Shown here: one piece after another, positions 50,180 to 59,003 of the stretch
Position numbering within the stretch: position 1 is the stretch's first letter
Layout: every line of letters begins with the position of its first letter
Source: an uncultured Woeseia sp.
Lineage (GTDB): Bacteria; Pseudomonadota; Gammaproteobacteria; Steroidobacterales; Woeseiaceae
Length of the DNA stretch: 64,000 nucleotides
Direction of reading: 5' to 3'
Assembly (NCBI GenBank): GCA_913031125.1
Contig: CAJWFK010000007.1
Coordinates: 1-64,000, forward strand
Notes under the pieces: model-generated
The model's database searches: none
Told to the model about the DNA's origin: nothing
The model's input: the letters and a program-made list of their open reading frames with translations, nothing else
Program-made: the position numbers and the translations under genes

Positions 50180-52249
50180 TTACTGAAAATCTCGCGGGAT
50201 TGATTCCTCCCATGTTTTTTCCTTGAAGAGTTCTCCATCAATCATCACCCAGCGCTGAAATTTCAAATAGAAGTTATTTTCATCACTTTTGAAATCTACT
50301 GTTTGTTCAAATTCCAGAGTCCGATCCTCTAACTCTTCCGTGACTTTGTAACGACCGACTACGGAAGTATGGGCGGGATTGGCATCTGATGTCCGGTGCT
50401 CGATTTCTTCTTCGAATCGTGCGATCCCCCACGGGTATTGGGTCGCCCCGGTATTTGTGGCAAGGCCGAAAGCCTCACCGGTCTCGGGGTCATGCTCAAT
50501 TTTGGTAATTGCCGCATAGCCAGTTGAATTGCCGGCATCCAGTGTTTTATAACCAGAAACCTGTGGGCCGGGCTGTGGTGTCTCGAACTTAGGCGTCCGG
50601 TTTATACCAGCCGGTATTACCGGTAGTTCGATCAATGCACCTCTTTCTCCCCCAATGGTGAGCGTTGAGCTAAAGGGCAGGGAGGAGGGCCATAGCATTG
50701 GCCACTGTGCATTGCTTATGGCGACACGAACCTTATGGCCTTCCGGGAACACCCACGAAGTAAAGTGAAGTTCAATATTGAGAGGAAACTCCTCGCCTGG
50801 TACAACGTCCTCCGGTTCGCGAGCTGAATTGCGATGGGTACCGTTAAAGCCGGCACCGGCAACCTGTGTCACTTGTCCATCGGGAGCTACGTCTGAGATT
50901 CTTACAACCCAGTTGGCTCGAGGCGCATCGGCAGAAACAGACAGACGGGCGATGGGTCTGCCAAGAATTTCCATTGGCTCAGCTAGCACTTCACTGTCAT
51001 AAACCAGGCTCAAATCATCCATTGGTCGCTGATCCGGAATTAGGCTGCCCCACCACATGGTTGGTCCCCCGCCTTCCAAGCCCATCGAGGGCTTGTAAGT
51101 GCTGGCATGCACCGCTTCCTCAGGCGGTGCATCAGTGGACAGGCTATGGTCATCATGCAGGAACCAGTGTTCATGTTTTGTTCGCTGGATAGGCCAGCCA
51201 TCTTCAAGCCGCCAGCGGCCCGGAATGACTTCCAGGGTAGGATCGGGCGGATGGTAGTCGCGTATAAAAACCGCGAAGTCGGGTTCATCCAATATCCCAG
51301 TATCTTCTCCTTTGAGCCACTGATCAAACCAGCGAACAGCTTCATGACGCCATTCCATCCTCGGTTCGAGAAATGCATTATGGGGGTAATCGTGATCCCA
51401 TGGGCCGATCAATGCCTTAACAGGACCCGCAACATTCTCAAGCATTCTCGGCAGACTGTTTCGATAGGCGTCATACCACCCGCCAATGTGGTAACCGGGG
51501 ACTTTAATTTTTTCATATTGACCGCGGGCCGATGCGCGGTCCCAGAATGGCCCGTCACGTTGTTCGTGCATGTACGTATAGACACTTGGTTTAATATTAA
51601 ATCTATTTTTTATCCAGTCCTCATCAAGGACAAAATCAGGAGCACCAGGCAATGAATTGTAGAGATCATGGCTCATCATCCACGAGTCCGTATGCATGAT
51701 TCCGTCCATATAATGCACATCTTCCTGGTATAAGTATTCTGTCGACATTACCGCGACGAATGCTTTTAACGCAGGCGGATTCCGCATAGCCATTTGAATT
51801 GAATTGAATCCACCCCAGCTGATGCCGAACATGCCTACACTGCCAGTGGACCATTCCTGTTCGGATAACCATTCGATGACTTTTTCACCATCATCCAGTT
51901 CAATATCAGAGTACTCGTAAGGGATAGTGACCCCCTCACTATTTCCGGTACCCCGCATATCCACCCGAGCAACAATATAGCCATGCTTTAAAAAGTAAGA
52001 ATAGAGTGAAAAATTGCGGCCCCGGGATTCATCTTTGCGATAAGGCAGATATTCTAGGAGGACTGGGAATCGTTCATTCTCATGACTTCCATCGGGCCAG
52101 TATATATCTGCTGCAAGTCTTATACCGTCGGGCATTGCGATCCAAACTTCAGTCATTTTGGATGGATATTTTTTGTCTGCGGAGCACGCTGCCAGCAGCG
52201 TGGTTATAAATGCTATGACTAGATACTGAGTACTCTTCAAAGATCGCAT
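50180..52249 (-). CDS. CocE/NonD family alpha/beta hydrolase, lipoprotein
   Basis: 689 residues. The signal LVIAFITTLLAAC gives a lipobox with Cys22. The catalytic Ser is S144 in FGISWGGFNS, the Asp/His region is seen in LIGPWDHDYPHNA, and the N-terminal MPDGIRLAADIYWPDG plus the C-terminal jelly-roll (VRVAISNAQWPMLWPS) are those of the X-Pro dipeptidyl-peptidase/CocE family. It hydrolyses esters or peptides outside the cytoplasm. It precedes the bicupin gene on the same strand with 37 bp between them, so they may be co-transcribed. Confidence 0.9.
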   Translation of the reverse strand: MRSLKSTQYLVIAFITTLLAACSADKKYPSKMTEVWIAMPDGIRLAADIYWPDGSHENERFPVLLEYLPYRKDESRGRNFSLYSYFLKHGYIVARVDMRGTGNSEGVTIPYEYSDIELDDGEKVIEWLSEQEWSTGSVGMFGISWGGFNSIQMAMRNPPALKAFVAVMSTEYLYQEDVHYMDGIMHTDSWMMSHDLYNSLPGAPDFVLDEDWIKNRFNIKPSVYTYMHEQRDGPFWDRASARGQYEKIKVPGYHIGGWYDAYRNSLPRMLENVAGPVKALIGPWDHDYPHNAFLEPRMEWRHEAVRWFDQWLKGEDTGILDEPDFAVFIRDYHPPDPTLEVIPGRWRLEDGWPIQRTKHEHWFLHDDHSLSTDAPPEEAVHASTYKPSMGLEGGGPTMWWGSLIPDQRPMDDLSLVYDSEVLAEPMEILGRPIARLSVSADAPRANWVVRISDVAPDGQVTQVAGAGFNGTHRNSAREPEDVVPGEEFPLNIELHFTSWVFPEGHKVRVAISNAQWPMLWPSSLPFSSTLTIGGERGALIELPVIPAGINRTPKFETPQPGPQVSGYKTLDAGNSTGYAAITKIEHDPETGEAFGLATNTGATQYPWGIARFEEEIEHRTSDANPAHTSVVGRYKVTEELEDRTLEFEQTVDFKSDENNFYLKFQRWVMIDGELFKEKTWEESIPRDFQ

Positions 52250-52293
52250 CCTTTTTTATATCCTTGTTGTGTAAATTGACACTTGATCATAGA

Positions 52294-53427
52294 TTAATTA
52301 TCGATACCGCCCCAGATTGCCTCAGCTGTTTTCAGGACAAGTTCGAGTTTGCGTTTCTGATCATCCGGGGTCAATGTATTCCCTTCTTCGGTAGATGCAA
52401 AACCGCATTGAGGGGCAATGCCTAGCTGGTCTATGTCCGCATATTTCGATGCTTCATCGAAGCGACGCTTAAGTTCATCAATAGACTCCAGCTCACCAGT
52501 TTTGGTGGTAATGAAACCGGGCAACACACGCTTGTTGCCTTTTGGCAATAAGCGGAGTGGTTCCAGACCACCAGCACGTTCAGTGTCGTACTCCATGAAA
52601 TATACGTCGATTCCGGTTTGGTTAAAAACAGCATCCGCAGCGGGGTCGTACGCTCCTTCGGCAGCCCAGGTAGATTGGAAGTTACCTCTGCATAGATGCA
52701 TTGCGATGACCATGTCTTCGGGACGACCATCGATTGCGGTATTAATTGTTTTGGCATACTGGCCAATCAGCCAGTCTGGATCGATACCCTGAGCGGCTTT
52801 TTCTTCACGATGTTTTGGATCACAGAGATATGCAAAGAAGATGTCATCCATTTGCAGATAACGACAACCGGCACTGTAAAAAGCCTGCACGGCTTTGCGG
52901 TAGGTTTTGGCAATGTCATCGAATAAGACTGTAGGTTCCTTGTATTCGGGAGGCGCAATATCATCAAGACCAGTCCTAAAATGACAGGCACTGGGGCCCG
53001 GAATTGAGAGTTTAGGAATGACTGTTGTAATTCCAGCGATAAAGCGGAAATGATCCAACATTGGATGATTATCCGGAAAGTCCAGTCGTGAAGTTATAGT
53101 GGGAAAGATCGGACGCAGGTTCACACCATTAAACTGGACCCCTGTATCTCGCTCGACGAGCTCCAATCCTTCGAGCGCGCCCATGAAATCGTAATGCCAA
53201 AATGATCGTCGATACTCGCCGTCGGTTACCGCATGCAGCCCCAGATTTTCCTGCATGCGGACTGCTTTCTTTATTGCAGCATCTTCAATGGTTCGCAGAT
53301 TGTCACAACTATGGAACCCATCAGGACCGATATTCTCTGCCTGGTATTTGATGCGTGCGGATTGAACTTCAGCAGGTCGTAGTAGACTTCCGACATGATC
53401 AGCACGGAAAGGGGCTTTTGCAGGCAT
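52294..53427 (-). CDS. MetE-like (cobalamin-independent methionine synthase C-terminal) protein
   Basis: 377 residues, single catalytic barrel. RADHVGSLLRPAEVQSAR is the usual opening, the zinc ligands are His-x-Cys in VIAMHLCRGNFQ and the distal Cys in IAPQCGFASTEEGN, and the middle has YLQMDDIFFAYL. Such short MetE relatives transfer methyl or alkyl groups between thiols, or have catabolic roles, and are not full methionine synthases. It differs clearly from the other copy at 2252-3406. It is divergent from the nitrile hydratase operon with 177 bp between starts. Confidence 0.85.
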   Translation of the reverse strand: MPAKAPFRADHVGSLLRPAEVQSARIKYQAENIGPDGFHSCDNLRTIEDAAIKKAVRMQENLGLHAVTDGEYRRSFWHYDFMGALEGLELVERDTGVQFNGVNLRPIFPTITSRLDFPDNHPMLDHFRFIAGITTVIPKLSIPGPSACHFRTGLDDIAPPEYKEPTVLFDDIAKTYRKAVQAFYSAGCRYLQMDDIFFAYLCDPKHREEKAAQGIDPDWLIGQYAKTINTAIDGRPEDMVIAMHLCRGNFQSTWAAEGAYDPAADAVFNQTGIDVYFMEYDTERAGGLEPLRLLPKGNKRVLPGFITTKTGELESIDELKRRFDEASKYADIDQLGIAPQCGFASTEEGNTLTPDDQKRKLELVLKTAEAIWGGIDN

Positions 53428-53604
53428 TCACAATTCCTTATTCATGAGGCTATGATCCTACATTAACTTAATACAGCTAGCGGTAGCTATTTTCATGCAA
53501 ACTCAGGAAAGATATAGTTACCGTGCTGTTTTAGAATTCGTTTTCTAACATAATTACGTTGTATCCCGTTCGAACAGGTATTGCTATTTAAGGAGATTAA
53601 CTCT

Positions 53605-54321
53605 GTGTCCGAGGACAAAGTGTCAAGAAGGGAGTTTTTGAGCAAATCTACCATGGCTGCATCAACAGTTGTTGCGGGCTCGAGTACGGCGAAAGATCAT
53701 GCCCAGGAAGACGGCCATCATGAACATGAACAGTCTGATTACGCGCTGCGAACCAAGGCACTTGTTGCTGTCCTGACTCGTAAAAATCTGGTCAATCCGG
53801 CCTCGATGGACGCCGTAGTCGATCTTTATGAAACCAAGATTGGTCCCCACATAGGTGCCCGAATGGTAGCGAGAAGCTGGGTAGATGAGAACTATCGCCA
53901 GAGGCTTCTTGAAGATGCACGAGCAGTGGCCAGAGAGGATAACCTGACCGGCATCGAAGGCACTGACTTAGTCGCTGTTGAAAACACATCGGAAGTGCAC
54001 AATTTGGTCGTTTGCACACTTTGTTCTTGCTACCCCTGGCCGTTACTTGGGTTGCCCCCGACCTGGTATAAGGATGCCGCTTACCGGGCCCAATCAGTTA
54101 TTGATCCGCGTGGGGTGCTTAAGAAATTTGGATTAGCTCTTGATGATGAAATCGAGGTGCGTGTCTGGGACAGTACTGCGGAAGTACGATACCTGGTTAT
54201 CCCTGAGCGACCCTTGGGCAGTGAGGGCATGTCGGTTGAGCAACTCGAAAAACTGGTTACAAGAGATTCGATGGTCGGTGCGGAAATATTGAATTCGTCG
54301 AGTGCAGGGGAGGAGGCATGA
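53605..54321 (+). CDS. Nitrile hydratase alpha subunit with Tat-like signal
   Basis: 238 residues. The metal-binding motif VCTLCSCYPW gives C137, C140 and C142; CTLC with Thr is the cobalt-type form. The flanking LLGLPPTWYK, DPRGVLKKFG and RYLVIPERPLGS confirm the family. The front is unusual: SRREFLSKSTMAASTVVAG at residues 7-25 fits a twin-arginine signal, followed by a His/Glu-rich linker (AQEDGHHEHEQ). The GTG at 53605 is chosen because AGGAG lies 9 bases upstream; the TTG at 53581 lacks a site. It hydrates nitriles to amides. Coupled by ATGA to the beta gene. Confidence 0.92.
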   Translation: MSEDKVSRREFLSKSTMAASTVVAGSSTAKDHAQEDGHHEHEQSDYALRTKALVAVLTRKNLVNPASMDAVVDLYETKIGPHIGARMVARSWVDENYRQRLLEDARAVAREDNLTGIEGTDLVAVENTSEVHNLVVCTLCSCYPWPLLGLPPTWYKDAAYRAQSVIDPRGVLKKFGLALDDEIEVRVWDSTAEVRYLVIPERPLGSEGMSVEQLEKLVTRDSMVGAEILNSSSAGEEA

Positions 54322-54974
54322 ATACGATTCATGATCTCGGCGGTATGGACGGTTTTACATTGATGGAGAGGGACAAGGGATTTCCTTTAAAGGAGCAGTG
54401 GGAACGAGATATTTGGGGGCTCGCGCTAGCTTTGTGGGCAAGTCGTTCGTGGCCCTCTCGAGCGGATATTGAGCGACTTCCACCGGCCCTCTATCTGCGC
54501 ATGCCATACTACGCTAAGTGGCTGCAAACTCAGGAAAATTCATTGTTGAACCGCGGGATGATTACCCGTGAGGAGCTTGAGAATCCGAATGGGCCTATGC
54601 AGTCTGCTGAGGCGGTTGGTATTCAGCCAGCTAGCCCTGAGGCTGTAGTAGAGTTTTTTACATCGGATAGTTCGTATGAAGTAACCGCAACGAAGGAGTC
54701 GGGGTTTTCGGTTGGTGACGAGGTGGTGGTCAGGAATGAGCACCCCACTTGGCATACTCGAGTACCACGCTACGTGCGGGGACATAGTGGTGTGATTTAT
54801 AAACATCACGGTATGCATGTTTTTGGAGATGAGGTGCCGGAATCTCAGCATCCAGGTCCGCAGCACTTATATACGGTCATGTTTTTGTCGAAGGAACTGT
54901 GGGGCGATCGCGGTAATAAAAATGATCGTATTTTTGCTGAATTGACCGAATTTCACCTAGAGGCTGTTAGCTAG
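54318..54974 (+). CDS. Nitrile hydratase beta subunit
   Basis: 218 residues. MNTIHDLGGMDGFTLMERD at the start is diagnostic, as are the C-terminal barrel FSVGDEVVVRNEHPTWHTRVPRYVRGHSG, ESQHPGPQHLYTVMF and LWGDRGNKNDRIFAEL. It forms the heterodimer with the alpha subunit and lines the active site. No signal peptide of its own is seen, so if the alpha subunit is exported by Tat, the beta subunit would have to be carried along as a folded partner. ATGA overlap with alpha; 1-bp overlap with the activator gene. Confidence 0.94.
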   Translation: MNTIHDLGGMDGFTLMERDKGFPLKEQWERDIWGLALALWASRSWPSRADIERLPPALYLRMPYYAKWLQTQENSLLNRGMITREELENPNGPMQSAEAVGIQPASPEAVVEFFTSDSSYEVTATKESGFSVGDEVVVRNEHPTWHTRVPRYVRGHSGVIYKHHGMHVFGDEVPESQHPGPQHLYTVMFLSKELWGDRGNKNDRIFAELTEFHLEAVS

Positions 54975-55339
54975 TGTCTTCAGCGGAGCACCGGAGTGAA
55001 CAATTGGCAGACCTGCCGTTACTTCCAAGGGATATTGACGGCCCAGTTTTTGAGGAACCATGGCAGGCACAGGCATTCGCTATTGTTGCGGAACTTGTTG
55101 AGTCAGGAAAAATTACCCGACAGGAATGGGCAGACACTCTTGGCAAGGTGCTTAAAACCGCAGAGGAGCAAGGAGAGTACGATACAGGTCACCGCTATTA
55201 TGATCATTGGCTATTGGCACTTGAGAACATTGTGATCGACAAGAATTTGACTGATCACCCGGAATTGATTCGGGAGAAAGAAGAAATTAAAGAGAATGAC
55301 CATCATCGTCGAGACCAGCAGCTGAGAGACGAGCAATAA
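54974..55339 (+). CDS. Nitrile hydratase accessory/activator protein
   Basis: 121 residues from a GTG at 54974. LPRDIDGPVFEEPWQAQAFAI and ITRQEWADTLGKVL match the small nitrile hydratase activators (P14K type), which insert cobalt into the alpha subunit. The C-terminal tail is charged (KEEIKENDHHRRDQQ), with two adjacent His. The start overlaps the beta stop by one base, so the three genes are coupled, and the activator's presence supports a cobalt enzyme. Confidence 0.88.
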   Translation: MSSAEHRSEQLADLPLLPRDIDGPVFEEPWQAQAFAIVAELVESGKITRQEWADTLGKVLKTAEEQGEYDTGHRYYDHWLLALENIVIDKNLTDHPELIREKEEIKENDHHRRDQQLRDEQ

Positions 55340-55344
55340 ATCCT

Positions 55345-56535
55345 GTGGTTACCCGACAAGTAAATATAGGGGAGTCCCCACATATACCGCTGGCCCCATG
55401 GACTTATTCTAATACTGAGGTATTCGATCTCGAGTACGAAGCATTTTTTCTGAGGCGTTGGCAGTTTGTTGGACATATAAGTCAGGTTAAGGAACCCGGC
55501 GATTATATGACGGCCAGAATTGGTCGGGATAGCGTCATTGTGATCCGTGATAAAGATGATTCGCTGAATGCTTTCCTGAATGTCTGTAGGCATCGCGGAA
55601 CTCGTTTGTTGGAAGGAAATGGAAGTTGCCAGGGAGTTATAAAATGCCCATATCATGGATGGGCGTATAATTTTGATGGGCAATTGCTTGGTGTTCCACA
55701 GGAAGATAATTTTCCGGATTTCGATCGTAGCAATTACGGTCTACATCGAATCCAGTTGGAAATTTTTCATGGATTTGTTTTTGTGAAGGTGCAGGGAGAT
55801 GGTGAAAGTCTTGTTGAAATGTTTGCTCATACCGCAGACTATTTTCAAATGTATGACGTAGAGAACTACGTAGTATGTGCTAAAGAATCAACGCAGCTCT
55901 GGGAAGCTAACTGGAAGGTGGCGTGGGACAATTATCTGGAGAATTATCATATTCCAGTGGCACACCCTAGCCTTAATCGCCTGCTTGTTGATTTAGTGGA
56001 CGAGGCTGAGGAGCTCACTAGCGGGGTTAGTGTAGGGGTATTTAGCGTAAAGGATAAACTTTCCTCAGTTAGTGCAGAACGACGCTACCAAGAACAGTTA
56101 CATGTGGCGGCGCAGAGAATCCCTCGTCAGTTAAGAGGTAAGTGGGTACAGTTCGGCGTGAGCGGTAATCTCGGTATCGATCTCTATCCGGAGTTTCTTG
56201 ATATTTTCCAACTTATACCCCTGAGCTCAGAACAAACGTTGGTTCGGACTGTTTATTATGGGCATCAAAACCCGACACTAGAGGAAGAACAACTAAGGCG
56301 CCTGAATATCGAAGTCAACGAGCCAGTAAATGAGGAAGATCGCTTATTGTGTGAGCGAGTTCAAAAGGGTCTCAAAAGCACGGGTTATTCGGCTGGACCG
56401 TTCTCAAGGGAAGAGGAGGGGCTGTATCATTTTCACGATTTGGTGAGGCAGCTTGTTCCAGTTACATCATTGCCTCAGGCACCCGCCGAGGGTTCTATAA
56501 AATTATCCAATGATCGCCTAGCTTCAGAAGGGTAA
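55345..56535 (+). CDS. Rieske-type ring-hydroxylating oxygenase alpha subunit
   Basis: 396 residues from a GTG at 55345. The Rieske [2Fe-2S] ligands are C81/H83 in NVCRHRGTRLL and C101/H104 in KCPYHGWAYNF. The mononuclear iron site is indicated by WDNYLENYHIPVAHPSL. These oxygenases hydroxylate or demethylate aromatic and amine substrates with electrons from a separate reductase, which is not encoded nearby. It is 5 bp downstream of the nitrile hydratase activator, so it is part of that operon and may act on the nitrile precursor or the amide product. Confidence 0.92.
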   Translation: MVTRQVNIGESPHIPLAPWTYSNTEVFDLEYEAFFLRRWQFVGHISQVKEPGDYMTARIGRDSVIVIRDKDDSLNAFLNVCRHRGTRLLEGNGSCQGVIKCPYHGWAYNFDGQLLGVPQEDNFPDFDRSNYGLHRIQLEIFHGFVFVKVQGDGESLVEMFAHTADYFQMYDVENYVVCAKESTQLWEANWKVAWDNYLENYHIPVAHPSLNRLLVDLVDEAEELTSGVSVGVFSVKDKLSSVSAERRYQEQLHVAAQRIPRQLRGKWVQFGVSGNLGIDLYPEFLDIFQLIPLSSEQTLVRTVYYGHQNPTLEEEQLRRLNIEVNEPVNEEDRLLCERVQKGLKSTGYSAGPFSREEEGLYHFHDLVRQLVPVTSLPQAPAEGSIKLSNDRLASEG

Positions 56536-56567
56536 CGGGATATGTGGTTGAGCCAATAGTTTTATGG

Positions 56568-58304
56568 CTATAACTTGCCCCGGACCATGTCACCTTCCAT
56601 GAATACCGCGACGGGCCTGGTATTTCGAATGTCGTAGCGGTCGATTGTAAATAAATCACGATCGAGGATAGCGAGATCAGCTAATTTTCCAGGTTCGATA
56701 GACCCGAGGTCGCCGTCCATACGTAGCTGATAGGCTCCACCCATCGTATACGCCCGGATTACCTGTTCTATCGATAGCCGCTCGGAATCTGGCCCCCGTA
56801 TTTTTGCGTTCTCATTAGATTCCCTGGTGTTTCCCTGAGGGTATTGACGGTTATGTGCAGTCTGCATACCGAGAAAAGGATTTGCACTATTCATCCCGGT
56901 TCTGCCGGTAACATCACTCGAGAAACTTACATTAGCGCCATCGTCGATCAAGGGACGAAGTATCAGCGTACGTTCGTAGCGTTCCTCACCTAGCGCAGCC
57001 AGTACAGGATCGTCAAAGTTACTTCCATGCCACGATGGTGTGTATTGTGCAGTTACTCCCAGTTCTTTAAACCGCGGATAATCAGCTGGGTCAATTATAT
57101 CGAGGTGACTGACGGCGATACGCGGGTATAAATCATCTTTTAGGGCCGCTTTTGCTAAAGCTGTAGCATCCAAAACGATGCGAACAGCCCTATCTCCAAC
57201 GGTATGTACGTGGAGATCCAGTTTTTCGTAATGGAGAGCAAGGATAAAATCCCTCAGCTGCTCTGTATCCATCACCGTGTCGCCCCGATTTTCGCTGTCG
57301 TCTGTATATGGTTCCAGAACAGCGCCAGTCCTGATCTCATTAGTACCATCGAAGTGAATCTTGATAGTCCGTAGTTTCAGGCGATCACCTTCATATTTAC
57401 TTCTTAAGCTTTTCAGGCCCTCTATAGCGTCGTCTTCCTGCCCGGGCAAGAAGATGTGATAGGTCCCCTCAACACGCACCGGAAGCTCGCTACTGCGGTC
57501 CAGTCCAGCTATATACTTATACACCTCATCTGAATAGTACGTGTTACCGCCATCCATTAATGTGGTTACGCCATGAGAAACCAGGAAATCAAGAAAGGTG
57601 TTGATTCCTTGTTCATTCCTATCTGTATCGACAGGAAAAAAATCAAGCCGGTAACGACGATAGGTTTTTTCCTTGATCCAACCGGTCGCTCGCCCATCTT
57701 CATCTCGGACATAAAACGATACGCCCGGATGTGGATCCGGAGTTCGGTCATCGCGGTCTACACCCATCAATTCCAAGGCTTTTGAATTGACCCATATACT
57801 GTGTCCTATATCACTGGTTAGCCACACCGGGCGGTTCGCAATAACTTCATCCAGTGCCTTCCGATCGGGTCCTGTTAATCCTCTGTCATAAAGGCGCATT
57901 GGGAAACAGCACATTTCTATCCACTCGAGATCAGGATTCTCTTCAGCATATTCTTTGACAGCGGCAAGGATATTTTCTTGTGTATCAGTTGGAAGCTGAC
58001 CTGGCCGTGCATAACGGCCCATGCCACCAGGGTGGGTATGAGCATCGACCAAGCCAGGAATAACCAATTTACCGTTAAGTGCATATCTGTTTGTATCAGG
58101 TCCGGCGAAGGCCTCAACGCCAGCATTATCGCCGACATAAAGAAAACGTGTACCTCTAATCGCGATTGCTTCTGCCCACGGGTTATTGTTATCGACGGTA
58201 AATATTTTACCGCCCGTTAATATGGTGTCAGCGGGTTCTTCGTTTAAAGTACAGGAACTAGCCAGCAGTCCACTAACTAGGAAAATTAAGAATTGTTGGT
58301 TCAT
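56568..58304 (-). CDS. YtcJ-like amidohydrolase, lipoprotein
   Basis: 578 residues. The signal MNQQFLIFLVSGLLASSC ends in a lipobox with Cys18. The amidohydrolase family 3 motif is GLVDAHTHPGGM; the middle ligands are in KIHFDGT, LHVHTVGDRAV and AVSHLDII, and the distal Asp is in SFSSDVTGRTGMNSANPF. The end GSIEPGKLADLAILDRDLFTID is typical. YtcJ-like members hydrolyse amides and N-substituted compounds. It is convergent with the nitrile hydratase/Rieske operon; amide hydrolysis would be the natural next step after a nitrile hydratase, but the link is positional only. Confidence 0.88.
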   Translation of the reverse strand: MNQQFLIFLVSGLLASSCTLNEEPADTILTGGKIFTVDNNNPWAEAIAIRGTRFLYVGDNAGVEAFAGPDTNRYALNGKLVIPGLVDAHTHPGGMGRYARPGQLPTDTQENILAAVKEYAEENPDLEWIEMCCFPMRLYDRGLTGPDRKALDEVIANRPVWLTSDIGHSIWVNSKALELMGVDRDDRTPDPHPGVSFYVRDEDGRATGWIKEKTYRRYRLDFFPVDTDRNEQGINTFLDFLVSHGVTTLMDGGNTYYSDEVYKYIAGLDRSSELPVRVEGTYHIFLPGQEDDAIEGLKSLRSKYEGDRLKLRTIKIHFDGTNEIRTGAVLEPYTDDSENRGDTVMDTEQLRDFILALHYEKLDLHVHTVGDRAVRIVLDATALAKAALKDDLYPRIAVSHLDIIDPADYPRFKELGVTAQYTPSWHGSNFDDPVLAALGEERYERTLILRPLIDDGANVSFSSDVTGRTGMNSANPFLGMQTAHNRQYPQGNTRESNENAKIRGPDSERLSIEQVIRAYTMGGAYQLRMDGDLGSIEPGKLADLAILDRDLFTIDRYDIRNTRPVAVFMEGDMVRGKL

Positions 58305-58508
58305 CAGTTTATAATCTCTTTAGTTGCGATTATTTTATCATTTGCCTTTCCAATTTATTCAACGATCAGTTCAAAATTAGATAGGAATTTGCGCAAATCT
58401 GCACTATGACTTCTATATTTAATATGTCAAATTACTTTAACTTAGTAATAGAACTTACGGACATATTTGGAAGTTAATTATGATTCCATATTTTCCGGTG
58501 AAAAATGT

Positions 58509-58536
58509 TTGCAATTATGTCGATTGACATTAGGAT
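58509..58536 (+). promoter_or_regulatory. Candidate promoter of the structured RNA
   Basis: TTGCAA (58509-58514) and TAGGAT (58531-58536) are spaced by 16 bases and match the -35 and -10 consensus at 4 of 6 each. Transcription would start near 58543, at the foot of the first hairpin. A second TTGACA at 58524 has no good -10 partner. Weak evidence by itself. Confidence 0.3.
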
Positions 58537-58775
58537 TGACGCTGAGGCAATAGCCTCAACGTTAGCAAGTTCGCTTGCTGACAACCGCCCTGCAGAGGAG
58601 CACCGAGGTTCTATCAGTAGTCGGGGGCGGTGGACGCAAAGGCAGAACCTGCCGGGAAAGTGTGAAGCGCAAGTGGATCAGTTTAACAGCAGGAACGTCC
58701 CGGGGAACTCGGAAAGAACCGGATAACGCTATGCCAAGGTAGCCCGATACAAGAACAGATTTGGGCTCTGAAACG

Positions 58776-58955
58776 GGAAGCCAACCGAAAGGAAGGCAGA
58801 CCGTAGACACGGGAAGCCAACCGAAAGGAAAGTGGAACGAAGAAGCAGGAAGCCGACCGCAAGGAAGGTGGAATGCAGACACGGGAAGCTAGCCAAAAGG
58901 AAAGTGGAACGGAGAAGCAGGAAGCGGGCCGAAAGGAAGGCGGAATGCAGAAGAG
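58776..58955 (+). repeat. Five head-to-tail 36-nt repeats with tetraloop hairpins
   Basis: GGAAG recurs at 58776, 58812, 58848, 58884 and 58920, exactly every 36 bases. Each unit has CC, a 4-base loop and GG at positions 10-17; loops are GAAA, GAAA, GCAA, AAAA and GAAA. The outer stem (positions 5-7 with 20-22) is kept in most units, with C-G replaced by T-A at 7/20 in unit 4. Tails alternate between two forms (units 1, 3 and 5 against 2 and 4), so a 72-nt dimer is the higher-order unit. There are 15 GGA trinucleotides in the 180 bases. Confidence 0.85.
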
Positions 58956-59003
58956 TCAGAAAGAAGGGACGAGCAGACCTACCTTAAAGCGTCCTCAAAC
59001 ATG

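Noticed and set aside
53581-53604. TTG start for the nitrile hydratase alpha subunit
   Set aside because: The AGGAG site lies downstream of it and fits the GTG at 53605.
58454-58484. GacA-type upstream box or alternative promoter for the structured RNA
   Set aside because: Only the right half-site CTTACG is present; the left half does not match.
58562-58882. Reverse-strand 106-codon frame with 12-residue repeats (FPFGWLPVS type)
   Set aside because: The protein repeat follows simply from a 36-base unit being divisible by three; the frame is antisense to the terminator-ended + strand transcript and has no ribosome site or codon bias like its neighbours.
58776-58955. 36-nt periodicity suggests a CRISPR array
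   Set aside because: Units are head-to-tail with no spacers, differ from each other at many places, and no cas genes are near.
58505-58986. Forward frame with a 73-codon ORF followed, after two stops, by Lys/Arg-rich 12-residue repeats
   Set aside because: Two in-frame stops (58724 and 58769), no start for the basic part, use of AGG/AGA codons unlike nearby genes, and many non-synonymous differences between units.
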